Numbered from the stretch's first letter, positions 1 to 7,871 are shown. The stretch is 12,308 nt of DNA from SIG435 sp045530725 (GCA_045530725.1 JAZSCT010000015.1:1-12308), one strand, 5' to 3'. Program-made: numbers and translations. Notes: generated from the sequence alone by a model not told the origin.

Positions 1-150
1 TACAGAGAGATAAAGAATCGGATCAAATAGCAATGTTTGACCCGCGGGACCCATTTATGGGTAACAAGTAACAATTGCAAGGCTGGCAGGCCAATAGAAA
101 AACGCACTTGTGCGTCGCCAGTAAAGGGTAGGGCTATGCCCAAAAATGAA
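1..150. repeat. Gene-free array of short hairpins, possible dispersed intergenic repeat (left end cut)
   Basis: No credible coding frame is present. Consecutive inverted repeats can be read: 19-27 with 36-44 (one mismatch), the palindrome CCCGCGGG at 41-48, ACCCAT-TT-ATGGGT at 49-62, CTGGC at 83-87 with GCCAG at 117-121 enclosing ACGCAC-TT-GTGCGT at 102-115, and GGGC-TAT-GCCC at 131-141. The segment is visibly richer in G+C than the gene beside it. Such dense short hairpins suggest either a dispersed intergenic repeat or the end of a structured RNA. The element starts outside the window, so neither its boundary nor its strand can be fixed. I could not match it to a known RNA family. Confidence 0.45.
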
Positions 151-172
151 AAACCACCCGCTATGCGGGTGG
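142..172 (-). terminator. Rho-independent terminator of the rsmE / membrane-protein transcript
   Basis: A perfect 8-bp stem, CCACCCGC at 154-161 with GCGGGTGG at 165-172, closes a TAT loop. Read on the minus strand it is followed at once by TTTTT-CA-TTTTT (142-153). It lies 32 bp past the stop codon of the membrane-protein gene. The plus-strand flank is also T-rich (173-190), so it may work in both directions. Confidence 0.85.
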
Positions 173-203
173 ATATTTATTAATTTTTATTTATAAAAAA
201 TTT

Positions 204-716
204 TTAGAATATGATTGTAGGTGTCATTATATAGTTGATAGTAATTGTTCCTATGAGAATAATATAAGAAAGTACTATTATAACAGATGATGCTATTTTA
301 TTTGGAGTCATTTTTTCTTTAAGGAAACAATGATACAAAATAGCAACTATCCAATAAAGAGCAACTATAAGTGATGCAAGAAAAATTGATTTTTCCGAAC
401 CGCCGAGAAAAGCAGTAAGAGTATTTCCTTTGAGAATGAAAAATACTGCCGACATAAGAGCGGAAAGAGAAGAATATTCTGTAAGAAACATATTTTTCTT
501 TACAAAAACCATAACAGCAAGAATAAGGGAAATTCCTCCAAACAAAAATGATAGTGAAAGAGAAAGACTGCTGCAAAATTCTATAGCTGCAGGATTTGTA
601 GTATTATTATAGATAAATAGTATTACTGTAAATAAAATAAGTGAAATTACTGAAGAAACAAGAGTAAGATTGGAATGTGTTTCTTCAATTGATTGTTTTG
701 TAATAATTTTTTTCAT
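204..716 (-). CDS. Hypothetical small integral membrane protein (170 aa, about five TM segments)
   Basis: I do not recognise a family. The 170-residue product is strongly hydrophobic, with likely membrane segments near residues 18-37, 47-72, 77-97, 109-132 and 140-163. The loops are short and mostly Lys-rich (for example KEKMTPNK near 133-140). There is no signal peptide beyond the first membrane segment, and no catalytic motif or Cys/His cluster. The ATG at 714-716 has a GAGGGG-type ribosome binding site about 8 nt upstream, which supports this start. It begins 27 bp after the stop of rsmE and precedes a strong terminator, so it is most likely the last gene of an rsmE transcript. The pairing with rsmE gives no functional clue. 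The gene looks real because of its RBS, its length and the coherent TM pattern, but its role is unknown. Confidence 0.75.
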   Translation of the reverse strand: MKKIITKQSIEETHSNLTLVSSVISLILFTVILFIYNNTTNPAAIEFCSSLSLSLSFLFGGISLILAVMVFVKKNMFLTEYSSLSALMSAVFFILKGNTLTAFLGGSEKSIFLASLIVALYWIVAILYHCFLKEKMTPNKIASSVIIVLSYIILIGTITINYIMTPTIIF

Positions 717-743
717 TTTATTATCCCCTCATAGAGTCCTTTA

Positions 744-1469
744 TTACCAGTCGCCTGATTCATACATTATGGCAGAAACAAGTGCCAGAGGTGCAGTTTC
801 TGTTCTTAATATTCTAGGACCTAATGTAATAATATTAAAGTTGTTTTTTGTAAGAAGAGTTATCTCTTCTTCATCGATACCGCCTTCGGGACCGATAAAT
901 ATGTTAATGTTTTTTTGAGTGTTTGATTTAAGCAAGGTTTTTAATGAATTTGACTTTTCATTTTCATAAGCACATATGGAGAGAGAATCTTCTTTTATGT
1001 AGGAAAACATATCTTTGAAGAGTACAGGATTGTGCACCTTCGGAATGATGCCTCTTACACATTGCTTACATGCTTCATCAGAAATTTTTTGCCATCTTTC
1101 CTGCTTTTTTGAAGAATCTTTGATTTTTACTACAGACCGTTTGGTTTGTACAGGAACAATCTCACTTACTCCAAGTTCAACACATTTCTGAATGATATAT
1201 TCAAGTTTGTCTGATTTAGGCAATCCTTGAAATAGTGTAATATGAAGGGGAGGCTCAGTCTTTGAATGAAAAGAATCTTTCACTTTAAGTATAACTTCCC
1301 TTTCTGTTTGTTCAATTGTACATACATAATCGGTAGAATTTCCGTCACAGACGATTATTTCTTCTCCTTTTGAAAGACGAAGGACATTTTTTAAATGATT
1401 TGAATCCTTATCCAAAAGTGTGATAAAATCTCCGTCAATACATGAAGATTCTACAAAAAATCTATGCAA
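744..1469 (-). CDS. rsmE: 16S rRNA (uracil(1498)-N3)-methyltransferase RsmE
   Basis: This 241-residue protein has the usual length of RsmE, the SAM-dependent enzyme that methylates N3 of U1498 (E. coli numbering) in helix 44 of 16S rRNA at the decoding site. Residues 1-65 form the PUA-like RNA-binding part (HRFFV at the start, then DSNHLKNVLRLSKGEEI). The rest is the SPOUT knotted methyltransferase domain: QGLPKSDKLEYIIQKCVELG (81-100), then DEACKQCVRGIIP near 131-143, the SAM-site loop FIGPEGGIDEEE (191-202), and LGPRILRTETAPL (216-228) in the knot. The start is TTG at 1467-1469, chosen because GGAAGGTG lies 7 nt upstream and HRFF is the family's N-terminus. It has its own promoter in the 107-bp gap after the foldase gene and is followed 27 bp later by a membrane-protein gene. 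The family assignment is secure. Confidence 0.95.
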   Translation of the reverse strand: MHRFFVESSCIDGDFITLLDKDSNHLKNVLRLSKGEEIIVCDGNSTDYVCTIEQTEREVILKVKDSFHSKTEPPLHITLFQGLPKSDKLEYIIQKCVELGVSEIVPVQTKRSVVKIKDSSKKQERWQKISDEACKQCVRGIIPKVHNPVLFKDMFSYIKEDSLSICAYENEKSNSLKTLLKSNTQKNINIFIGPEGGIDEEEITLLTKNNFNIITLGPRILRTETAPLALVSAIMYESGDW

Positions 1470-1508
1470 AAGATTTCACCTTCCAAAAATTCTATTATAC
1501 ACAATAGG

Positions 1509-1537
1509 ATTATATCATAAAAATTTCTTATTGACAA
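1509..1537 (-). promoter_or_regulatory. Sigma-A-type promoter for rsmE
   Basis: On the minus strand, TTGTCA (1532-1537) and a perfect TATAAT (1509-1514) are separated by exactly 17 bp. The start codon of rsmE lies about 40 nt downstream of the -10. This makes rsmE and the membrane-protein gene a unit that can be transcribed independently of secA-prfB. An all-A/T inverted repeat at 1543-1560 (AAATTAAA/TTTAATTT) lies just upstream. It could weakly terminate the foldase transcript or act as an A/T-rich upstream element. Confidence 0.75.
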
Positions 1538-1576
1538 GTGAAAAATTAAATTTTTAATTTCAAAGAAATCTTAAAC

Positions 1577-3784
1577 TTAAGAATTTTTAATTTTTTCAGT
1601 AAGATTCTTCTTGCAGAGATTTTGTTCTATGAAAGAATATACACCTTCATCTTCAATGGAATAGTAAGGAATTTTTTCTTCAAGTTTTATTATATGATAT
1701 CCGTATTTAGACAAGAAAGGTTTGCATACATCTCCTACTTTTTCTATTGAATAAGCCGCTTTTTCAAAATCAGGATCCATCATACCTTCAGTCAATGTAT
1801 AACCGTCAGGATAATCGCCAATGGTTTCATCTTCACTATATTCTTTCATAAGAGAGTCAAAATCTTCTCCTTTTTTCGCCTTTTCATACAAAGAATTTAT
1901 GAGAGATTCTTTGTTTTTGATTGTTTCTTCATCCAATGGATTACCATAATCATCTATTGTATAAAGGAGAATATGTTTAACTCTGAGCCCGTCTTTTCTG
2001 AATAGTTCTTTGTTTGATTCATAATATGAATGTACTTCTTCTTTTGAAGGTTTAAGTTCATCATAAAATTTTTCAAGAAGTTTTTCATTCAAATAATAAA
2101 TTTCAAAAATTCTTTTGATTGCTTTTTCACTATAACCCATAGAATCTATAAGCATTTTGAAGGCTTCTTCTACATTACCTGTCTGAGAAAGTTGACTTTT
2201 GATAGAAGATATGTAGTTTTTGTATTCATCTTCAAAAGTTTTGTCAGGTTTTATACCAAGAGAAGAAGCAAGAGAAACAACTTTTCTGTCGAATTCCATC
2301 TGGGTTTTTGCTTTTTCTGTAATAGTTTCTTCATCTGTTTCTTTGTTTTCTGCTTTTATAATAGATTTGTATGTATCAAGTTCTTCTTCATCTGAAACAA
2401 ATATCACGCTGTAATTATCATTTATATCTGCAGTATTTGTGTCATCATTCCATAATACTTCTTTTGAAAGCATCTCAGAAATTATTCTTAAGGGAACATA
2501 TGTTCTTCCGTTGTAGAGAATATTGTCACCTGTTATGGGAGAGCCATTCACATTTATTTTTACGCTGTTTAAAGAAGCATCTATATCTTTTATTCCGGGA
2601 GAAAAAATTTCATCTTCATAAACAGTATCATTATTTATAAGAGAAGTGTCAATTTCAAAAGATACATTATCTGATTTTTCTTTCAGAAGATTATCCAGGT
2701 AATTTTTATTAAGAGTGGAATTTATTGAAGATTTTACTTTATCAAAAGGAACAGTATCAAATTTATTTACCAGTTTTATAATGTGAAAACCATAAGAACT
2801 TTTGATAACATCACTTACATCACCAATCTTCTTAAGATTAAATGCTGCCTCTTCAAACTCTTTTACCATTTCTCCTTCGCCGAAAATATAACCGTCGGGG
2901 TTGGATTTTATTCCCGGATCCTCACAGAATTCTTCCATAAGTTTGTCAAAATCTGCACCTTTTTTTATTTTTTTATAAATATCTTTTATATTTTTTTCAA
3001 TAGTCTTTATTTCTTCTTCACTCTTTCCTTCTGTAGTAAGAAGGATATGTTTTGCCTGCACCATATCTTTTTTGAATGATGAAATATTTTCATTATAGTA
3101 ATTTTTAAGTTCTTCATCAGAGAAGGTTTTCATATAGTGAGAAGAAAGAATGGAATAGGCTTTTTTTCTAAGATTGTCAAATTTATAAGAATCGTATGTA
3201 TATCCCATAAATTCAATAAGTTGAATAAATCCGTTTTCTCCAAGGCCCTGAGACATATAATATTCATTTGTTTTTTTAAAAGTGTCATCAAATTCCGAAG
3301 AAAAGTCTTTTGGAAGACTAAGATTGTTTTCTTCAAGAAGAATAAGAGAAGAAATATAATTTTTTATATTTCTGATGGTGTCTTCTTTTAATTCTTCTTC
3401 ACTTATTTCCTTGTCTTTGTTTTTATTCTTAAGTGATACAGATGAAATTTCTTCAAAAAGTTTGTATTCATCGGAATAAATAGTAAAATCTCCCATTTTA
3501 CCAATAGCATTTCCCTTAAAAAGCATACCTTCAATATCACTTATATCAACTGTATTAGTTTCGCCGTTCCATACTACTTCTTTTGAAAACATTTCTGATA
3601 TTGCTCTTAAAGGAACATAGGTTCTGTCATTATAAAGAATATTGTTTCCTTCAACTTTTTCACCGTTTACATTTATGGTGATTTTGTTAAAATCCACATT
3701 TATATTCTCTGCAAAAGCAGTCAGAGAAGAAAACAAAATCAAAAAAGAAACTAATATACAAATAATATTTTTAAAATTCTTCAT
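1577..3784 (-). CDS. Secreted PrsA/SurA-like foldase with two stalk domains and two parvulin domains
   Basis: The 735-residue protein starts with a signal peptide: Lys-containing N-terminus, hydrophobic core 8-22 and a signal peptidase I site AFA|EN after residue 25. There is no lipobox Cys, unlike Bacillus PrsA. Two copies of one module follow. Copy 1 has a copper-amine-oxidase-N-like stalk domain (about 35-83, NILYNDRTYVPLRAISEMF), a helical SurA-N-like part (about 100-238) and a PpiC/parvulin domain (about 240-339, with AKHILL and YGFHIIKL). Copy 2 has stalk 408-455, helical part 470-597 and parvulin 599-703 (VKHILL, YGYHIIKL). Both parvulins keep the two family His positions, so both could be active prolyl isomerases helping exported proteins fold outside the membrane. 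The ATG lies 12 bp after prfB; the RBS AGGGAG overlaps the prfB stop codon, so the two genes are probably co-transcribed and perhaps coupled. How the protein is retained at the cell surface is not evident; wall binding through the stalk domains is a guess. Confidence 0.88.
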   Translation of the reverse strand: MKNFKNIICILVSFLILFSSLTAFAENINVDFNKITINVNGEKVEGNNILYNDRTYVPLRAISEMFSKEVVWNGETNTVDISDIEGMLFKGNAIGKMGDFTIYSDEYKLFEEISSVSLKNKNKDKEISEEELKEDTIRNIKNYISSLILLEENNLSLPKDFSSEFDDTFKKTNEYYMSQGLGENGFIQLIEFMGYTYDSYKFDNLRKKAYSILSSHYMKTFSDEELKNYYNENISSFKKDMVQAKHILLTTEGKSEEEIKTIEKNIKDIYKKIKKGADFDKLMEEFCEDPGIKSNPDGYIFGEGEMVKEFEEAAFNLKKIGDVSDVIKSSYGFHIIKLVNKFDTVPFDKVKSSINSTLNKNYLDNLLKEKSDNVSFEIDTSLINNDTVYEDEIFSPGIKDIDASLNSVKINVNGSPITGDNILYNGRTYVPLRIISEMLSKEVLWNDDTNTADINDNYSVIFVSDEEELDTYKSIIKAENKETDEETITEKAKTQMEFDRKVVSLASSLGIKPDKTFEDEYKNYISSIKSQLSQTGNVEEAFKMLIDSMGYSEKAIKRIFEIYYLNEKLLEKFYDELKPSKEEVHSYYESNKELFRKDGLRVKHILLYTIDDYGNPLDEETIKNKESLINSLYEKAKKGEDFDSLMKEYSEDETIGDYPDGYTLTEGMMDPDFEKAAYSIEKVGDVCKPFLSKYGYHIIKLEEKIPYYSIEDEGVYSFIEQNLCKKNLTEKIKNS
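2443..2525 (-). repeat. Internal DNA repeat, copy 2 (stalk-domain coding sequence of the foldase gene)
   Basis: This 83-base stretch aligns without gaps to 3562-3644 in the same gene. By eye, close to four of five bases match. It encodes the core of the second stalk domain (NILYNGRTYVPLR). The surviving nucleotide identity suggests an intragenic duplication that is not very old, or continued homogenisation between the copies. Confidence 0.7.
3562..3644 (-). repeat. Internal DNA repeat, copy 1 (stalk-domain coding sequence of the foldase gene)
   Basis: Partner of the repeat at 2443-2525, about 1.1 kb away in direct orientation. It encodes the core of the first stalk domain (NILYNDRTYVPLR). 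Recombination between the two copies would remove one complete stalk + helical + parvulin module in frame, because the offset between them is 1119 bp, which is 373 codons. Confidence 0.7.
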
Positions 3785-3796
3785 TGGCTAAACTCC

Positions 3797-4918
3797 CTAT
3801 TTATTATTGATAGTACCAAGACCTGTCTGCTTAAGGTATTCATTTATAAATCCGTCAAGATCACCGTCCATAACAGAATGTATATTTCCCATTTCATATC
3901 CTGTTCTGTGGTCTTTTACAAGAGTATAAGGATGGAAGACATAGGATCTTATCTGGCTACCCCAGGCGATTTCTTTCTGTACACCTTTTATGTCTTCTAT
4001 TTTTTCCATATGCTCTCTTTCTTTGATTTCCACAAGTTTGGATTTGAGCATTTTCATAGCAGTATCCTTGTTCTGATGCTGACTTCTTTCTGTCTGACAG
4101 GCAACAACTATGCCTGTAGGGATATGGGTGATTCTTATTGCAGAGTCGGTTTTGTTGATATGCTGACCGCCTGCACCGCTTGCACGGAAGGTATCTATTT
4201 TTAAATCATCAGGAGAGATAGTGATTTCCACATCATTGTCTATTTCAGGCATTACTTCACATGATGCAAAGGAAGTATGTCTTCTTCCTGCTGCATCAAA
4301 TGGAGATATTCTTACAAGTCTGTGAACTCCCATTTCTGATTTGAGATATCCGTAAGCATTAAGTCCCGATACAAGAAAAGTCACACTTTTTATACCTGCT
4401 TCTTCGCCTGCAAGGTAGTCCAGAGTTTCTACAGAGTATCCTGCTTTTTCTGCATAGTGGGTGTACATTCTGTAGAGAATTTCTGCCCAATCGTGAGATT
4501 CTGTACCGCCTGCACCAGCGTGAAGGGTAACGATGGCATTATTTTTGTCATAAGGACCTGAAAGGAGAGTTTCGAGAGTCTGCTTTTCAAGTTCATCTTT
4601 GATTTTTTTGAAAGAATCATTAAGTTCGGGATACATATCATCCTCATCTTCCTCTATTGCCATTTCTATCATATCAAGAGTGTCATCATAAGAAGATTTC
4701 AGGGTTTCGTATCTTTCTACTTTGTTTTTCAAATCCTTTGTAAGTTTCAATACCTTCTGGCTGTTTTCCATATCATCCCAGAAGCCTTCTTTCATTGCTT
4801 CTTTTTCAAGTTCCTGAATTTTTTCTACAGTAGATGAAATATCAAGTGAATCCCTGAGGTTATCAATACTGCTTTTAAGACCTGTAAGGGATAATCTTAA
4901 CTGTTCCATTTCCAACAT
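3797..4918 (-). CDS. prfB: Peptide chain release factor 2 (RF2), encoded without a programmed frameshift
   Basis: RF2 recognises UAA and UGA stop codons in the ribosome and triggers release of the finished peptide. At 373 residues the protein is full length. The anticodon-like tripeptide is SPF (residues 205-207, in RISPFDAAGRRHTSFAS), which marks RF2 rather than RF1. The catalytic GGQ is at 250-252 (ASGAGGQHINKTDS). The N-terminal helical domain (about 1-115) precedes the conserved HAGAGGTESHDW motif (133-144). The ATG at 4916-4918 has GGAAGTG 7 nt upstream; a second in-frame ATG at codon 4 is less well placed. Many bacteria interrupt prfB at codon 26 with an in-frame UGA that is read by +1 frameshifting. 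Here the frame is continuous, with CTT-GAT at codons 25-26. It sits 34 bp after secA and 12 bp before the foldase gene, in one probable transcript. Confidence 0.97.
   Translation of the reverse strand: MLEMEQLRLSLTGLKSSIDNLRDSLDISSTVEKIQELEKEAMKEGFWDDMENSQKVLKLTKDLKNKVERYETLKSSYDDTLDMIEMAIEEDEDDMYPELNDSFKKIKDELEKQTLETLLSGPYDKNNAIVTLHAGAGGTESHDWAEILYRMYTHYAEKAGYSVETLDYLAGEEAGIKSVTFLVSGLNAYGYLKSEMGVHRLVRISPFDAAGRRHTSFASCEVMPEIDNDVEITISPDDLKIDTFRASGAGGQHINKTDSAIRITHIPTGIVVACQTERSQHQNKDTAMKMLKSKLVEIKEREHMEKIEDIKGVQKEIAWGSQIRSYVFHPYTLVKDHRTGYEMGNIHSVMDGDLDGFINEYLKQTGLGTINNK
4841..4855 (-). other. Remnant of the prfB programmed-frameshift site
   Basis: On the minus strand the codons for LRDSL-D read CTC AGG GAT TCA CTT GAT. 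The E. coli site is CTT AGG GGG TAT CTT TGA C. The SD-like AGGG (4852-4855), its 3-nt spacing and the slippery CTT at codon 25 (4844-4846) are in the same places. The next base that would make TGA is missing, so the gene reads straight through. Confidence 0.7.
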
Positions 4919-4952
4919 TGAAAATCACTTCCTTTTATATAAATGTCAAATA

Positions 4953-7682
4953 TTAGTCGTTCATACCACAGCATTTTTTATATTTTTTGCCTGAGCCACA
5001 GGGGCAAAGGTCATTTCTGCCGGGTTTTTTGTCTTTTGTGACAGGTTTTTTAGAAGAGGAATCATCTCCTCCGTGACTCATTGTGATATTGTCTGATGTT
5101 TCTTTTCTTTGGATATTTGTCTGTATTCTTACTCTGAAAAGAAGTTTGATTACATCTTCGCCGATGTTTCCTATCATTTCTTCATACATCTGATATCCTT
5201 CGTCCTTGTATTCCTGAACGGGATTTTTTTGTCCGTAGGCACGAAGACCGATACCGCGACGAAGTTGATCCATGTTGTCGATATGATCCATCCATTTTTC
5301 GTCAACCACACGGAGAAGCACAATTCTTTCAATTTCGCGCATTCTTTCTTCGCCGATTTCTTCTTCTTTTTGTCTGTATTTTTCCATAGCGAGAGAATGG
5401 ATTGTTTCAATAAGACTTTCCTGAGTCATATATTCAAGGTCGTCACGTGTAAAAGTAAGTTCTCCCTCATCAAGAAATACACCTTCAAGATAATCTGTAA
5501 GGCCTTTAAGATTCCAGTCGTCAGGATAGGTAGAAGGAGAAGTATATGAAAGAACTGTTGATTCACAGAACTCTCCTATCATTTTTTCTATAGTGGATTT
5601 AAGATCTTTTCCGTCAAGGACATTCTGTCTCTGAGAGTATATCACACCTCTCTGAACATTCATTACATCGTCAAATTCAAGGACATTTTTTCTTGACTGG
5701 AAGTTTCTTCCTTCTACATTTTTCTGTGCATTTTCAATAGCGGAAGAGAGCATACCGTGTTCGATTGCTTCATCTTCGGGAAGTTTCAGGGCATCTATGA
5801 TGCCTCTCATTCTGTCAGAACCGAAAAGACGCATAAGTTCATCATCAAAGGATATAAAGAATCTGCTTTCTCCCGGGTCACCCTGTCTTCCCGAACGACC
5901 GCGAAGCTGATTGTCTATACGTCTTGATTCGTGTCTTTCTGTACCGATGATAAAGAGTCCGCCGCTTTCTACCACTTTTTCTCTGTCAGAAGATATTTCT
6001 TCTTTGAACTTGTCGTAGAGTTCTTTATATACTTTTCTTGCCTGAAGGATTTCTTCATCATCTGTCTCAGAGAATCCTATTGCCTCAAGTATCATTTCGT
6101 CTTCATAGCCCTGCTTTTTCATAGCATCTTTTGCAAGAAATTCCGCATTACCGCCAAGCATAATATCAGTACCACGACCTGCCATATTTGTGGCGATTGT
6201 AACAGCACCGGGTTTTCCTGCCTGAGCAACTATCTCTGCTTCTTTTTCGTGAAATTTGGCATTAAGTACATTGTGCTTTATGCCTCGTTTCTTAAGAAGG
6301 TTACTTAATTTCTCGGAGTTTTCGATAGTTACTGTACCTACAAGTACAGGCTGATTTTTCTGATGACATTTTTCTATCTGGGCTATGACTGCATCAAATT
6401 TACCCTTTTCTGATTTATAAACCACATCATTGAGGTCTTTTCTGATCATAGGTTTGTTTGTGGGAATAACCACTACATCGAGTTTGTATATTGCCTGAAA
6501 TTCCGCTTCTTCTGTTTCTGCAGTACCGGTCATACCGGAAAGTTTTGAATACAGACGGAAATAGTTCTGGAATGTGATGGTAGCAAGAGTCTTTGATTCT
6601 CTTTCTACATTTACACCTTCTTTTGCTTCAATAGCCTGATGGAGACCTTCGCTGTAACGTCTCCCTATCATAAGACGGCCTGTGAATTCATCTACGATAA
6701 TAACTTCACCGTCTTTTACCACATAGTCAATATCCTTTTTCATAACACCGATGGCTTTGATAGCCTGATTGATGTGATGAGAAAGAGTCATATTTTCAGG
6801 ATCGGAAAGGTTTTCTACACTAAATGCCGCCTCTGCCTTTTTTATACCTTGAGGTGTCAGAGTTGCGGTTTTTGCCTTTTCGTCAACTATATAGTCATAT
6901 TCTGCATCATCGTTAAGTACTTTGTCATCAGTTTCTTTGATTTTTATATGGCTTAGTCTTTTTGCAAACATATCTGCAAGTTTGTAAAGGTCGGTGGATT
7001 CTTCGCCCTGACCTGATATGATAAGAGGAGTTCTTGCTTCATCTATGAGGATGGAGTCAACTTCATCCACGATTGCGAAGTTGTGACCTTTTTTCTGCAC
7101 CTGATGTTCTTTGTATCCTGCCATATTGTCACGAAGATAGTCAAAGCCGAATTCGTTGTTTGTGCCATATGTGATATCCGCCATATACTGACTGGTTTTG
7201 TCTTCTGTATCATGGGTAACAAGACCTACTGTAAGTCCAAGAAATCTGTGTATTTTTCCCATTTGTTCGCTGTCACGCTTGGCAAGATAATCATTAACTG
7301 TGATAACGTGAACGCCTTTGCCTTCAAGAGCATTAAGATAGCAGGGAAGGGTAGCAACAAGAGTCTTTCCTTCACCAGTTTTCATTTCTGCGATACGTCC
7401 CTGATGAAGAACTATACCACCTATTAACTGCACGTCGAAATGACGCATACCAAGTACTCTCTTTGATGCTTCTCTTACTACTGCAAATGCCTCAGGAAGT
7501 ATATCATCAAGAGTTTTGCCGGTTTTTAAGAGTTCTCTGAAATACGAAGTTTTGTTTTTAAGTTCTGTATCGGAAAGTGAAGATATTTCATCTTCAAATG
7601 CATTTATTTTGTTTACTATAGGCATAATTCTCTTTAGTTCTCTGTCAGAATATGTGCCGAAAATCTTTTCAAAAAATCCCAT
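4953..7682 (-). CDS. secA: Preprotein translocase ATPase SecA
   Basis: SecA is the cytosolic and membrane-associated ATPase that drives unfolded preproteins through SecYEG. At 909 residues it is longer than Bacillus SecA (841) and close to E. coli SecA (901). Visible motifs are Walker A TGEGKT (102-107), TYGTNNEFGFDYLRDN (171-186), Walker B DEVD (206-209) followed by DEARTPL, the NBD2 segment TNMAGRGTDIMLGG (498-511) and HESRRIDNQLRGRSGRQGDPG (584-604). Extra length comes partly from an acidic VAR-like insert in NBD2 (about 516-572). The C-terminus is a zinc-binding SEC-C tail with Cys at 893, 895, 904 and 905. The ATG is preceded by AAAGGAAAGGCGG about 8 nt upstream. It heads a minus-strand group with prfB and the foldase, both linked to export or translation, and diverges from spoIIGA across a 189-bp gap with its own promoter. 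The assignment is certain. Confidence 0.98.
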   Translation of the reverse strand: MGFFEKIFGTYSDRELKRIMPIVNKINAFEDEISSLSDTELKNKTSYFRELLKTGKTLDDILPEAFAVVREASKRVLGMRHFDVQLIGGIVLHQGRIAEMKTGEGKTLVATLPCYLNALEGKGVHVITVNDYLAKRDSEQMGKIHRFLGLTVGLVTHDTEDKTSQYMADITYGTNNEFGFDYLRDNMAGYKEHQVQKKGHNFAIVDEVDSILIDEARTPLIISGQGEESTDLYKLADMFAKRLSHIKIKETDDKVLNDDAEYDYIVDEKAKTATLTPQGIKKAEAAFSVENLSDPENMTLSHHINQAIKAIGVMKKDIDYVVKDGEVIIVDEFTGRLMIGRRYSEGLHQAIEAKEGVNVERESKTLATITFQNYFRLYSKLSGMTGTAETEEAEFQAIYKLDVVVIPTNKPMIRKDLNDVVYKSEKGKFDAVIAQIEKCHQKNQPVLVGTVTIENSEKLSNLLKKRGIKHNVLNAKFHEKEAEIVAQAGKPGAVTIATNMAGRGTDIMLGGNAEFLAKDAMKKQGYEDEMILEAIGFSETDDEEILQARKVYKELYDKFKEEISSDREKVVESGGLFIIGTERHESRRIDNQLRGRSGRQGDPGESRFFISFDDELMRLFGSDRMRGIIDALKLPEDEAIEHGMLSSAIENAQKNVEGRNFQSRKNVLEFDDVMNVQRGVIYSQRQNVLDGKDLKSTIEKMIGEFCESTVLSYTSPSTYPDDWNLKGLTDYLEGVFLDEGELTFTRDDLEYMTQESLIETIHSLAMEKYRQKEEEIGEERMREIERIVLLRVVDEKWMDHIDNMDQLRRGIGLRAYGQKNPVQEYKDEGYQMYEEMIGNIGEDVIKLLFRVRIQTNIQRKETSDNITMSHGGDDSSSKKPVTKDKKPGRNDLCPCGSGKKYKKCCGMND

Positions 7683-7741
7683 TTATATTTCCGCCTTTCC
7701 TTTAAATTTTCTCATATAATTATAAATCACCATTAAATAGT

Positions 7742-7770
7742 ATTATACCAAAGTATTTAAAAAATAGCAA
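7742..7770 (-). promoter_or_regulatory. Sigma-A-type promoter for secA-prfB-foldase
   Basis: On the minus strand, TTGCTA (7765-7770) is separated by 17 bp from a perfect TATAAT (7742-7747). The secA start codon lies about 60 nt downstream of the -10. No other equally good promoter was seen upstream of prfB or the foldase gene, which supports one transcript for the three. Confidence 0.65.
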
Positions 7771-7807
7771 TAGATATAAAATTATTAAAAAGTTTTTTCA
7801 TCCCTCT

Positions 7808-7843
7808 TTTGTGACAAATTTATCCAAGGAAAAAATGTATAAT
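7808..7843 (+). promoter_or_regulatory. Probable spoIIG promoter with long spacer and Spo0A-box-like palindrome
   Basis: A perfect TATAAT lies at 7838-7843, 28 bp before the spoIIGA start. No -35 hexamer is present at 17 bp. The best one, GTGACA at 7811-7816, leaves a 21-bp spacer. The B. subtilis spoIIG promoter is known for a similar 22-bp spacing and needs Spo0A. The same -35 lies inside TTTGT-G-ACAAA (7808-7818), whose minus strand reads TTGTCACA, 6 of 8 matches to the Spo0A box TTGTCGAA. Spo0A control is inferred. Confidence 0.5.
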
Positions 7844-7871
7844 AAATCTGTGAAAGGAAGGTGATATTTGT

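Noticed and set aside
1..203. CRISPR array or tRNA at the left edge
   Set aside because: The hairpins differ from each other, with no constant repeat and spacer length, and no cloverleaf or T-loop sequence is present.
1543..1560. All-A/T inverted repeat after the foldase gene as a strong terminator
   Set aside because: The stem has no G-C pair and only a short T stretch follows on the minus strand, so stable termination is doubtful. It is mentioned only as weak or as promoter-upstream sequence.
4944..4949. TTGACA on the minus strand between secA and prfB, as a prfB promoter
   Set aside because: There is no -10 at 16-18 bp; that position falls at the prfB start codon. The 34-bp gap is better explained as an operon junction.
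5109..7427. Several plus-strand open frames of 100-146 codons inside secA
   Set aside because: They are antisense shadows of secA, rich in Phe, Cys and Ser, without ribosome binding sites or recognisable domains.
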